64,000 nucleotides of DNA, from the NCBI GenBank assembly GCA_018136815.1, contig CM030939.1:5148010-5212009 (forward strand). Reading direction: 5' to 3'. The notes below the pieces were generated by a model. It had not been told where the DNA came from and ran no database searches. It saw only the letters and a program-made list of their open reading frames with translations. Shown here in pieces: positions 10,903 to 21,069 of the stretch (position 1 is its first letter; every line of letters begins with the position of its first letter). Made by a program: the position numbers and the translations under genes. This stretch comes from Isochrysis galbana. Lineage: Eukaryota > Haptophyta > Isochrysidales > Isochrysidaceae.

Positions 10903-12071
10903 ATGAGCTTGATCCCCAACCCCAACCCCACGCGCGCCTCGCGCTCTGCGGCGCAAGCCTCCCGCGCCATCGTCTCGTCGGACTCGGAAGCCGAGAGCAA
11001 CCTCCCCCTCCTCCCATCCCCATCATCGGGTGCCCTCTCGGCCAGCGCCAGCGTTCCTCGAGCCACTGCGATGATACAACCAGCGCAGCCGCTGGGCGGC
11101 GGCCATCGGGGTGCTGCACCGGCACCGGCGCCCGTTGCCACGGCCACGCCCACGCCCCAATGGAGCGACCTCTTCAATACCTTACCCACGCGCTCCACGG
11201 GCCTGAGCCACCCTGAGGTGCAGGGACGGAAAGGCGCGCTCAATGCAAAGCGCATCGACCCAGTCTGGAAGTGCGTCCGCATCGTCGACGAGAGCAACCC
11301 CAACTCTCCCGTGTGGCAGTGCTTGGGCTGCGGCGTCGAGCGCTGTGGATCGGCGACAAGGATCGCCGACCATGTGCTGGGGTTGAAGCAGTCGGCCAAG
11401 TGTGCGGGCGTCGAGAGTTCGTTTCTTTCGCTCGTTGACGCCGTACGCGTGAGCAACGCGATGAAGGAGACGAAGAAGAGGAAGCTGTCCATGGTGAAGC
11501 AGAGCAATGCGTCGGCACACCCGGAAGGGACGGCAGAGCCAGCGCTCACGCAACGTCGCGAGAGAAATCAACCTGCTTTGGATTTCAACACTGCACATAA
11601 GGATCAATGCGATGCTGCTGTAGCCGCCATGTTTTACGCTTGCAATGTACCTGCGTCAGTTGTGGACCACCCATCGTTCAAAGAGATGATTCGGGTCTTG
11701 AAGACGGCCCCGAGCTCGTACAAACCACCGAGCCGCCAAGCCCTCTACGGAAATTTGTTGAACACTACTGTGCACCGCTTGCAGCGTGAGCTCGAGCCAT
11801 TGCGGCTGCATGTCTTGGGTGCAGGTTGCACGTTGTTGTCCGATGGCTGGGATAATGTGATGAAAGATCACCTTATCAACTTCCTCTTTGGGAATGCCGG
11901 GTGTGTGCTCTTTGACGGCACGGTCAAGGTGCTAAGTGACGATTCTGAAAATGCTAGCTTTGTTGCCGAGTTGCTGCGGCAATGCATGGAGCGCCAGGGC
12001 CGATTGTGTTTTGTGCAGGTGGTGACGGATACCTGCAGCACCATGAAGGCTGCCTGGAAGATTCTGACGAG

Positions 12072-12078
12072 CCATTAC
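12072..12078 (+). repeat. Target-site duplication CCATTAC, left
   Basis: CCATTAC immediately before the TAGGGCGG terminus; the same seven bases follow the right terminus at 14126-14132. Confidence 0.85.
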
Positions 12079-14125
12079 TAGGGCGGTCAAACAGGGGCTT
12101 TTTAACTACTAGTAAGGGTTGGGCTGCATTTTTTGACCGTGGCGCGATGCCCAATAAAAAACCTCCCGGGGGGGCTACCTGACGCTACGAAAATCTTCGC
12201 CAAGAAATGGTGCGATTCGCCCCCCCCTCTCTCCCCCTCCGTCACGCGCACTCACGCTCTACCCGTAAAGAATGGGCGGTCGCGCCCGCGGGGGGATCGG
12301 TTCCTTTATATCTAAGCTACATTCGGCATTTGATTCCCGCCCGATGCAGCGCCGTGTCGGGCTGCCGACAGTCCGACCACCCCCTGACCCTTTGGCGGCT
12401 CCAGTCAATTTGGTGTCTGGCGGGGCCCCCCATCCAGGTGGATCATCGAAATCAAGCATGCACCGCGCCCGGACTCAGTTCGAAGTTGGGCTCTCTGGGC
12501 CTCCCTAGGCGACGTCAGACGTCAACGTTCAAAGGGCGCCACGGATGGCTGACTGCGACGAGGATTCAGCGCGCGGCCTGCCCGATTGGCGTGACTGTGT
12601 GGGTGGCCCCTGTGTATTTGGTGTCTGGCGGGGCCCCCAAGCCAGGTGGATCATCGAAATCGGGCACGCAGCGCGTCCGGACTCAGTTCGAAGTTGGGCT
12701 CTCCGGGCCTCACTCGGAGACGTTGAACGTGCAATGGGCTCAGCGGATGGCTGATTTCGACGAGGTTTCGGCGCGCGTCTCGCCCGATTGGCGTGACTGT
12801 GTGGGTAGCCCCTGTGTATTTGGTGTCTGGCGGGCCCCCCCATCCAGGTGGATCGTCGAAATCGCGCACGCAGCGCGCCCGGAATCAGTTCGAAGTTGGG
12901 CTCTCCGGGCCTCACTCGGCGACGGCTCAACGTCCAATGGGCTCAGCGGATGGCTGATTTCGACTAGGTTTCGGCGCGCGTCCCGCCCGATTGGCGTGAC
13001 TGTGTGGGTGGGCCCTGTGTATTTGGTGTCTGGCGGGGCCCCCCATCCAGGTGGATCATCGAAATCAAGCATGCACCGCGCCCGGACTCAGTTCGAAGTT
13101 GGGCTCTCTGGGCCTCCCTAGGCGACGTCAGACGTCAACGTTCAAAGGGCGCCACGGATGGCTGATTGCGACGAGGATTCAGCGCGCGGCCTGCTCGATT
13201 GGCGTGACTGTGTGGGTGGCCCCTGTGTATTTGGTGTCTGGCGGGGCCCCCCATCCAGGTGGATCATCGAAATCGGGCACGCAGCGCGCCCGGACTCAGT
13301 TCGAAGTTGGGCTCTCCGGGCCTCACTCGGAGACGTTGAACGTGCAATGGGCTCAGCGGATGGCTGATTTCGACGAGGTTTCGGCGCGCGTCCCGCCCGA
13401 TTGGCGTGACTGTGTGGGTGGCCGCAGTGTATTTGGTGTCTGGCGGGGCCCCCCATCCAGGTGGATCGTCGAAATCGCGCACGCAGCGCGCCCGGAATCA
13501 GTTCGAAGTTGGGCTCTCCGGGCCTCACTCGGCGACGGCTCAACGTCCAATGGGCTCAGCGGGTGGCTGATTTCGACGAGGTTTCGGCGCGCGTCCCGCC
13601 CGATTGGCGTGACTGTGTGGGTGGCCCCAGTCTATTTGGTGTCTGGCGGGGCCCCCCATCCAGGTGGATCGTCGAAAACGGGCATGCACCGCGCCCGGTC
13701 TCGATTTGAAGTTGGGCTCTCCAGGCCTCACTCGGAGACGTTGGACGCTCAGCGGGTGGCTGATTTCGACGAGGTTTTGGCGTGCGGCCTGCCCGATTGG
13801 CGTGACTGTGCGGGTGGCCCCAGTATATTTGGTGTTTGGCGGGGCCCCCCATCTTGATGGATCGTCGAAAACGGGCATGCACCGCGCCCGGTCTCGATTT
13901 GAAGTTGAGCTCTTTAAGCCCTTTCCGACTTTAGCGTCTTTCGTCAATATTTGCTTACGTTTTGTTGTGGGGGCCCAAGGGGGAGGTCTGGGTCCCAATG
14001 GGGCCCGGATATGTGTTTGTTGGGTGTATTGGGAACTTTCTACCGAAAAAAATTCTGAAATTTCCTTAACCGTGAGATGGTCATTTTTTCACCCCGAATA
14101 AAAAAAACCCTGTTTGACCGCCCTA
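12079..14125 (+). mobile_element. Non-autonomous hAT-like DNA element with internal satellite
   Basis: A 2,047 bp insertion bounded by perfect 18 bp terminal inverted repeats, TAGGGCGGTCAAACAGGG (12079-12096 and complement at 14108-14125), and flanked by the 7 bp duplication CCATTAC. The YAGGG start is typical of hAT termini, although hAT duplications are usually 8 bp. The interior is a tandem satellite (12410-13900) and holds no transposase, so mobilisation would need a transposase in trans. It interrupts a hAT-like transposase gene. A second, solo left end is at 23563-23744. Confidence 0.85.
12410..13910 (+). repeat. Satellite of about 203 bp monomers with a 613 bp higher-order unit
   Basis: The word TTGGTGTCTGG or a close variant recurs at 12410, 12618, 12820, 13023, 13231, 13433, 13636 and 13829. 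Spacings are 208, 202, 203, 208, 202, 203, 193: a three-monomer unit of 613 bp repeated twice, with a degenerate last monomer. Long open frames on both strands (up to 304 residues) are repeat artefacts that read differently in each monomer. Confidence 0.9.
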
Positions 14126-14132
14126 CCATTAC
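14126..14132 (+). repeat. Target-site duplication CCATTAC, right
   Basis: Pairs with 12072-12078. Confidence 0.85.
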
Positions 14133-14515
14133 CCATGGCTCACGTCGACATGCTGCGGGACGCACGTCTTGAGCTTGCAGCTCAAAGATTTCGCAAAGCT
14201 ACCCGAAGTTGCAAACATTATTGCGAAGGTGAGTACAGTCTTGTCGCTCTTTTGGGGCAGAACGAGGTGGCCACGCACAAAGTTTCGCGAGGTTATAGAG
14301 GCTAACCATGGGAAGAATTTTGGGTTGTACCGCGCAAAGGCGACAAGATTTGCTGGCAAGTTTCGTGAGATCGTCCTCCCGCCTTTCTCTGTTGAGGAGG
14401 TGGTCCAGCCCGTCATTGGCCACCCCCTAACTTCCGCCGCGCCTCTCACCGCTTCCCTTCCGTCCCTTCTGTTCCCATCTGAGGCAGTGGTAACCTCGGA
14501 TCCATCATATTAGCT

Positions 14516-15700
14516 TATAGGTGCTTGAGAGCTCATATCAGATCTAATACAAGTGTTAGTTAGTGGTCCAACGCATGTGAGCTAACGCACTAACGCACCA
14601 ACACTGGAAGGCTCATCGGGCGTGTGCGTGCCTCTCACCCCCCTTCGCCCGCTTGCCCATGTCCGGACGCAAGCACGCCTTCCCGCGTGGGCGCGCTCGT
14701 ACCTTGAGCCACCTCTTCAGAGAACTCAGCACCGACGTGTACGGGCTAGGGAATACGTCTCCAAACTCCCTGAAGTTCGAAGTTCTCGTCCAGCAAAGTG
14801 AGGGAGTGAGGGTGAGGATGCCGTCCGTCTTGTTGGTCCAAGCGTGTGCCTGCGTGTGCTTGTCCCCGTCCTTTGAGTTCCCGTCCTTTTGAAGGTCTTG
14901 AAGGCCTTTGGGCCGCAGTCGTCGATCACCTGCTTGAGCAGCGCGATCTTGCGCGGCTCTGTCCAGTCCATGCGCCACTTCTTGCTCGCGTCGTCCGCAT
15001 CGGCCTGCGTTCGTGGGGTGTGGGCGAGAGGCGAGAGTGATGGAGTAGGTCAGGTTGGTGCAGGTGCAGGCGAACGGACTCGCGCGGCACACCCGCGGCC
15101 TGTGCTTGGCCTGACCCACATCCCTTGGCGCCCACGGGCCGCAAGCGCACCGCCATCGCTCGCGAGGGAGAAAGAAAAACCAGTAGGAAAACCCGCCAGA
15201 GTTCTCCTACGAGCCCAGTGGGCGTAGGCCAAAAAACCTGTTTTCACCAATGTTTCACCTCGCCGTTCGACGTCACACTCGGAGTGAAACCCGAGTGAAA
15301 CACTCTCAAAACCCCCCGAATACAAACACTCTATACTCCATCAAGTTTCTACAATGTAGTACATTCTACCAGCTACATGAACATGAGGGCGGAGAGGGCG
15401 AGGAGGCGGAGTTGCGAGTTACGGGACCCGGCGGGACGCTCTGCATGGCGCCGTGGGCCCCTACATTCCTACATTTCGTCACCGTTCCTTTGTTTCTTCT
15501 CCGCTCGCGCTTGCCTCTTCGGACACCCCGAATTCCGAATTATGGAGCGCCGCGATGTTCTCCTACTCCCGTGTGCCCGTGTGCCGCCGTGTGTGAGCGT
15601 AGGATGCCGATCTCAAGTCTACAATAGAACATCCCTCGGCTCCTGTCCCAGCGTCCCAGCGCCCCAGCGTCCCTGACGCGTCGTTTCGAGACGGGAGCGA
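14516..15700. other. Intergenic with one weak coding candidate
   Basis: On the minus strand near 14880-15010 an AG-preceded open stretch encodes WRMDWTEPRKIALLKQVIDD, with a SANT/Myb-like look, but no start, partner exon or family could be fixed. The rest (15010-15700) holds TTTCAC/GTGAAA short repeats near 15240-15300 and nothing else supported. Confidence 0.35.
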
Positions 15701-16200
15701 GCGGGCGGGTGGGGGGGAGGCGCGGGGGGGGCGCGGGGGGGCGCGGGGGGGGAGGCGGCGGGGGCGGGAGGACGTGAGAAAGAAGAAGGACGAGGAGATG
15801 GGCGCGCGGGGGGGAGGAGGGGGGCGGGGGCGTGCGCGGGGGTGGGGGGGTGGAGGGGGAGCGGGGGGGTTGGGGATGAGGAACTCGGGAGGGAAAGGGG
15901 AAAAGGGGGGGGGGGGGGGGAGCGCGGAGAGCGGGCGGGGGCGGGGGGGTGCGCGGGGGGGGGGGGGGGGGGAAGGTGGGGGGGGGGGGGAGGGAGGGAG
16001 AGGGAGGGGGGGAGGGGGGAGAGAAGAGAGAGAGAGGGAGAGGGAAGAGAGGGGGAGAAGAGAGAGAGAGAAAGATGAGCGGGGGGGGGGGGGGAGGGGC
16101 GGCGCGCGGGGGGGCGGGCGCGGGCGCGCGCGCGGGCGAGAGCGGCAGAAGAGAGAGGGCGGAGGGGGGGAGGCGGGGGGCCGACCACCCCGCGCGGCAC
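15700..16200 (+). repeat. Purine-rich G/GA tract upstream of the DYRK-type kinase
   Basis: About 500 bases of nearly pure G/A sequence with poly-G runs up to roughly 18 bases, ending just before the kinase ATG. The complementary strand gives a 544-codon Pro/Arg-rich open frame that is an artefact. Long G runs could form quadruplexes. Confidence 0.9.
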
Positions 16201-16206
16201 GCCAAT

Positions 16207-19164
16207 ATGGCCGAGGACATCGACGCGATCCGCACAGAGTTGTTCGGTCTCAACACCGAGCAGGCGGCCGCCATCATCACCAAATGGCTCGAGGCGCGTG
16301 GCATGTCGCGCACACTCGCCAGCTTTGCAGATGAGGTGAGGAAGACCCCCGACCATTCCCCCGAGCAGAATCCTGCAAGGGCTGTGGGGCGGTGAGGAGA
16401 AGGGGGGGGGGAGGGCAAGTGGGGCCGGTGCATACGCGCAATTTCGGGCGCAATCTCCGGAGCTTCCCGTCGCCCCTCGCTCAATGAGATCCGAACCTGC
16501 AAAAGAGGCATGCTGATTACGGCAGTGGTGCTTAGTTCTTGCTGATTATCCCACTTCCCCTTCCCCCTTTGCGTGTTTGCGCCACCGGCAGGTGGCCAGC
16601 TTAGCTGCACTCGAGCCCCAAGAAGCAAAGGGCGCGAGCAGCGTTGCCGGGCCCATGTCAGCCACCGCCGTGCACAGTCCTGCCGTTGCTCCGGCAGCAG
16701 AAGCTCTGCCAGTGCCGGGGACAAGTTCGCGTCCGGGGAAGCTGTACGACACAGAAGCTCTGTCGGCTCAACAGGTTCCTGAGTTGCTGTTGACCAAGCC
16801 GGACCCCATCTTCCATGGCGAGCGCGATGAGCGAAAACGTGAGTCATCGCAGCTCCACGACTTCGCAATGCAGGTGCGTTGGCTAAGGCCAGCCTTGTCG
16901 GCATCCTAAGTCTTGGAGGATTTGCAGGCACTGCGGGCCTCTGGCATGGCGAGAGTGTCTCCATCGATGCCCGCGCTTGCTGCAAAGGGTTGCTGCAAAG
17001 GGCGTGTGAGCCTAACCAAGCAATCCCATTGTGCGCGCGTGCAAGAGCACCCGGGGTACGCGCGTGCAGATCTGGAAGGGGAGTCTTATTGTTTGGCATG
17101 GTGTGACGCTGAGTCGGCATTTCTGGCCGACAGAGGGGACGCTTGGGCACACATCGCTCGGCTTGCCTTCTCATTCGTCACAACCTGCTGAGCCAACCGC
17201 TTAAACTTATCAGGTTCACTATGACCGATTCACCTCTGGCCTCGAATCCGAGACGCACTTCCGTGTCGAGGAGAAGCAGGTAGCTGTGCCCCAGTTCTTC
17301 CCTGCCTTGATGCCGGTTCGCTTGTGGGTGGCTGTGAGTTGAGTGCCCTTGCTACTGTTTCCCTGCCCTTGAGGAGCACTCAAGATCATGTTAGCACTGA
17401 TCGACCAGTCTGGAGAAGTGCCTCTCCTACTCCCTCCCACTTGCCCCGCGCTCCTACCACACTCAACAGGTGATTGCTGGACGGTATGTGGTGATCCAGT
17501 ACCTCGGGAGTGGCACCTTTTGCCACACGGTCCAGTGTGAGGATCTACGTGGCATGGGGCGTCACCGCTTTGTGTGCGTCAAGATCTCGAAGAACACCAA
17601 GGATATCTTCGATCAGAATCTATGGGAAGTCAAGCTGTTGAAACTCCTCTCGAGTCAGATGTCGGCAGAGGAAGCGGCCAGGTAAATCATGACGGGTTCG
17701 GGTGCCCCTTCTCCTGGCCCTTGGGTGCCGGAAGTGTGCACAGTCTTCCGCATGCATCCTCAACCATCCAAATGGGCTCCTCCTACCGGCAGGCTGCCAT
17801 TGCTTCTCAACGTCTTCTACTTTCGCGAGACTCTTTTCATTGTATATGAATTGTTGCGCGATAACCTGTACCACATTTATAAGTACATCGAGGAGTGCAA
17901 GCTCCCAAGGTGAAGCCGAGCTTATAATAAATGCTCATCTTTTGGTGTTGTGCTCGGGCGAACCTCCTGTGAACTGGCGACCCGACTCGAGCGACATGGG
18001 TCTCCTTCGTGGAACCGGAACTGCATCTTTTTGATACCCCCTGTCACTTGCACCTGCTTCACCTTATGGAAACATCACAGGTACTTCACTGTGGAGCGAC
18101 TCCGCCACGTCGCAAAGCAATGCCTGTTAACCTTGGAGTGTTTGCACAAGCGCGATGTCATCCATTGCGACCTAAAACCGGAGAACATTCTCATATCAAG
18201 CCTTACCGCGTGCAAGATCAAGGTTATCGACTACGGAAATGCATACCTCCATCACGATCAAAGATGCTCGTACGTGTCATACCCAAGCATCCCAGATTGA
18301 TGACTTTGCACTCGCCTCGAGGCGTCGCAACCAGGGTCGTGCACACGGCGCCATCCCTTGTCCCGCCTCAACCCCTCCTCCGCCCTCGCCCTTGCTGCCA
18401 CCAGCTATGTACAAAGCCGCGCGTATCGTGCTCCCGAGGTGGTCCTTGGTCTTGCTTACGACACCAAAGTTGATCTCTGGTCGCTCGGCTGCATCTTGAT
18501 GGAACTGTTCACGGGAAAACTGCTTTTTGATAACCGTTCTGTGCAAGCACTTCTGGCCTCGCACATTGCTGTGCTCGGTGCATTTCCGAAGAGGCTGCTC
18601 CGAGATGGGTCCCTCACAGATCACTATTTCACTGACCAGTGAGCGCGCACCTCCCATGCCATGTGGGCTTACAGCGTCGTTCTTTCCCGACACGTGAACG
18701 GTGCACGGGGAGATGCCGCATTCCTAGTCGCTCGAACCGATCGAGCCTTCACCCGCCCTGGCTTCTGCTCAATGATGACAACCCCCCCCCCCCCCCCCAG
18801 CTCCGAGGCGGGGCAGTTGAAGAATGGCCTCGTGGGCAAGCAAGAGGGCCGCCTCTGGCGATTTAGACCTCGCAAAACCTCCATTGCGCAAATTCTGGCA
18901 AACAACGGCTGTGATGATCGCGAGCTCATATCTTTCATCGAGGCGCTTGTGAGCCCCGACCCAGAGACTCGGCCGAGCGCCGCTGAAGCGCTTGCCCACC
19001 CTTTCATTGCCTCATGCCCCGTTGAGTGCGCGCCGTATCAGCTCACTGAGGATGACACCAAGGGCGAGGCAGGGTTGCGCCTTCTCATGAAGTACGCCTC
19101 GTTGAATGACGCGCGTGTGCAAGATGGCCGCTCCAAAAACGCCGCTCCAAAAACGCCGCTGTAG
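16207..19164 (+). CDS. DYRK-family protein kinase (plant/alga DYRKP type) with N-terminal LisH-like region, 8 exons
   Basis: A CMGC-group kinase. Exons: 16207-16335, 16592-16873, 17214-17279, 17470-17681, 17793-17909, 18081-18269, 18405-18638, 18801-19164; all GT-AG and phase-consistent, 530 residues. Residues 1-40 form a LisH-like helix pair (ITKWLEARGMSRTLASFADE). The kinase domain runs from about 160: GRYVVIQYLGSGTF loop, VCVKISKN lysine, VYELLRDNLY hinge, HCDLKPENIL catalytic loop, DYG in place of DFG, CSYVQSRAYRAPEV activation loop with the DYRK YxQSR tyrosine, VDLWSLGCILMELFTG. These features match plant DYRKP kinases better than DYRK1/2 or HIPK. The 340-base intron 2 could hide a small exon. 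A 14 bp tandem duplication (19128-19155) sets the stop codon. Substrates are unknown. Confidence 0.88.
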
Positions 19165-20052
19165 ATGCGCTCATGCAAGAGGAGGCCAACCCGGGGCCAG
19201 CTACTCCCACTGCATTCCGTGAGCAATGCTACATCAATCGTGAGAGGTTGGAGAAGAAGCGAGCACGTAAGAGCGGCACTTCGCGGCTCGCCGGTGGGGA
19301 TATGCCAAATTTGGATCACATGGTCATCTCGAACCCGAGCTCGTCTTGAGATATTGGCGTGTTCTGTCCCGACCACCGCGGACTTGTCGTGCATTTTCTG
19401 ATGAGTCGGACATCTGGTAACGGTGTGAAGAGCGAGGCATGTTTCTCTGGCGTCGCTTTCGAGTGATCCGATGGATGCTGCCGTGGACGGGGCGATAGAT
19501 TGGTCACTTCCAGGCCCAAAATGGATAGCTCGCCTCCTCCAAAATTAGTCCATCCTGATTGATGCGGGCATCCAACAGGGCGCAGCAATTGACCTATGCC
19601 AGCAGCGATCATGTGCCACAGAGGCGCCATGGGATGCATTCCGTATAAGTTATGTATGACTTGAGCTGATTGTGTACTGCATCATCGAGCTGCCGCGTTA
19701 GGCTCGCCGTCACGACTCCGGCCCGGTGCGTTTGAAGCCGGCCGGCCCCGTCGCGGTTTTCACGGAGATCTACGCAATGCCCTTCCTTCACTTAGTCTCG
19801 TGTAACAATGCACGCGAGCCGCAAAAGTTGGTTGTCGCATCGAGTCACCTGTCATGCCTTCAATATCTCCTATGATCATGCGGTAAATGTTCCGTGTTCA
19901 AGATTCGCCCCACAAAGGGAGACGGGCGGCTCCTGCACAAGGTTTTTGGTGCCGCTTGGGGGAATCAATCTATTCATGTTTCTGTGCCCGAGTTCCTGTC
20001 GTCTGGATTGCGGAAGAGTCATCATAAGCCCTTGGTGGATATGTCGGCACCG
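19165..20052. other. Downstream of the kinase, no separate gene
   Basis: The first 185 bases are a plausible lost C-terminal extension of the kinase (see findings). The remainder to the gap shows no supported gene. Confidence 0.5.
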
Positions 20053-20152
20053 NNNNNNNNNNNNNNNNNNNNNNNNNNNNNNNNNNNNNNNNNNNNNNNN
20101 NNNNNNNNNNNNNNNNNNNNNNNNNNNNNNNNNNNNNNNNNNNNNNNNNNNN
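20053..20152. other. Assembly gap, 100 N
   Basis: Exactly 100 Ns, the usual placeholder for a gap of unknown size. Confidence 0.99.
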
Positions 20153-21069
20153 TTTAAGGTTTATGATCTCTGGCAGACGGCTGAGGCTCGTTGGTCGTAG
20201 ATCGTAGATCGTAGATCGTAGATCGTAGAGGTAGAGGTAGAGGACACAACCTAGACGCTAGACGACCGTTACGTTCGTGAGCTCGCAGACCGGATGCTGC
20301 TGTGGTCGTACAAGAACGGGAGGCGACGACGGCTTGCACCTGCCCCTCCAATGCCGAAGTGGTGCGAGAATTGGGACGACGGCGGCTAGCAGCTGCCCAC
20401 TGCCCACCCCCCTGCTTAGGAGCGGACGTCTTCGACGGCTCCCATCGTCTACTGCCACCAAGCGTCGCTGGGTGGGCGGCGGTTCCTGGCTATATCATGT
20501 GTGGCGCGAGCCGGGCACTGGGCTGATCACCAAGAACGGGCTCGCATCGCGCCCGGCGTCGTTTTGAATTTGGGCTCTCCGAGATGGTGAATTTAGGCCT
20601 CTTTTACCGTTTTTGGCACTTGCACCTGCAGAAAGTACTGAGGGAGTAGGCCTGCACTGGAGTGATCGAGGGTTCCAACACTTCATACCGGAGGGGGGCC
20701 GACGGGGGAGTCGTCGGCGCGCGCGCCCCCCTGGGGCTCTTCCCCCTCTCCTCCATCGCCCCCTTCCCCCTCCCCCTCTCCCCCCTCCCCCCCCTTCCCC
20801 CCTCCCCCCCCCCCTCTCTCTTCCCTCTCTCTCTCTCTCTACTTTACTCCTCCTCGCCCGCCCCCCCTCTCGCTCTCCTCTCGCCGCGGCCCCCCCCCTC
20901 CCCGCTGCTTCTCTCACACGGCACGAGCGGGCCCAGCGGCGCCGCAAGGGGTTGGGGAGGGGGGGGAAACCAGCCCTCCTCCGCACTCCCCTCTCCTCTC
21001 CTTCCCTCCCTCCTTCGAGATCGACCAAGCCGGGCTGAGGCCACTACGCAGCCGCCGAGTCTCGCACCC
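20153..21069. other. Upstream of NOT2: simple repeats and a satellite relic
   Basis: A 7-mer repeat TCGTAGA occurs five times at about 20195-20230. Bases 20523-20580 resemble one end of the satellite monomer at 12410-13910 (CGCGCCCGG ... TTTGGGCTCTCC). A C/T-only tract spans about 20740-20900. The open frame through the tract into NOT2 is not taken as coding. Confidence 0.6.

Larger units (their letters stand above)
10903..14515 (+). pseudogene. hAT-type transposase with BED-like finger and DUF659 region, split by an inserted element
   Basis: Segment 1 (10903-12078, 392 residues to the insertion) has a low-complexity N-terminus and a BED-like zinc finger near residues 137-168 (WQCLGC, then H and C). 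A DUF659-like region follows (about 215-392, with LLSDGWDNVMKDHLINF and VVTDTCSTMKAAWK). The frame stops at a TAG that is the first codon of the insert. Segment 2 (14126-14515) resumes in the same frame once the insert and one 7 bp target duplication are discounted: it gives the family's YPW junction, LKDFAKLPEV and a TRFAGKF motif. After TRFAGKF similarity is lost and the hAT C-terminal dimerisation domain is not seen, so the gene was probably defective or truncated even before the insertion. hAT transposases act in the nucleus on terminal inverted repeats. Confidence 0.8.

Noticed and set aside
12207..13857. Long ORFs (up to 304 codons) on both strands of the satellite
   Set aside because: They repeat with the monomers, read in different frames in successive units and have no start context or family.
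14613..15119. 168-codon minus-strand gene
   Set aside because: The protein-like part (WTEPRKIALLKQV) lies in another frame preceded by an AG, and neither a start nor partner exons could be established.
15540..17174. 544-codon minus-strand ORF rich in Pro, Arg and Ser
   Set aside because: It is the complement of the G/A tract and first exons of the kinase gene; no domain, and its frame is open only because of base skew.
20662..21069. 136-codon N-terminal extension of NOT2
   Set aside because: It is a translated C/T tract of Pro, Leu and Ser; the conserved protein begins at the later ATG.
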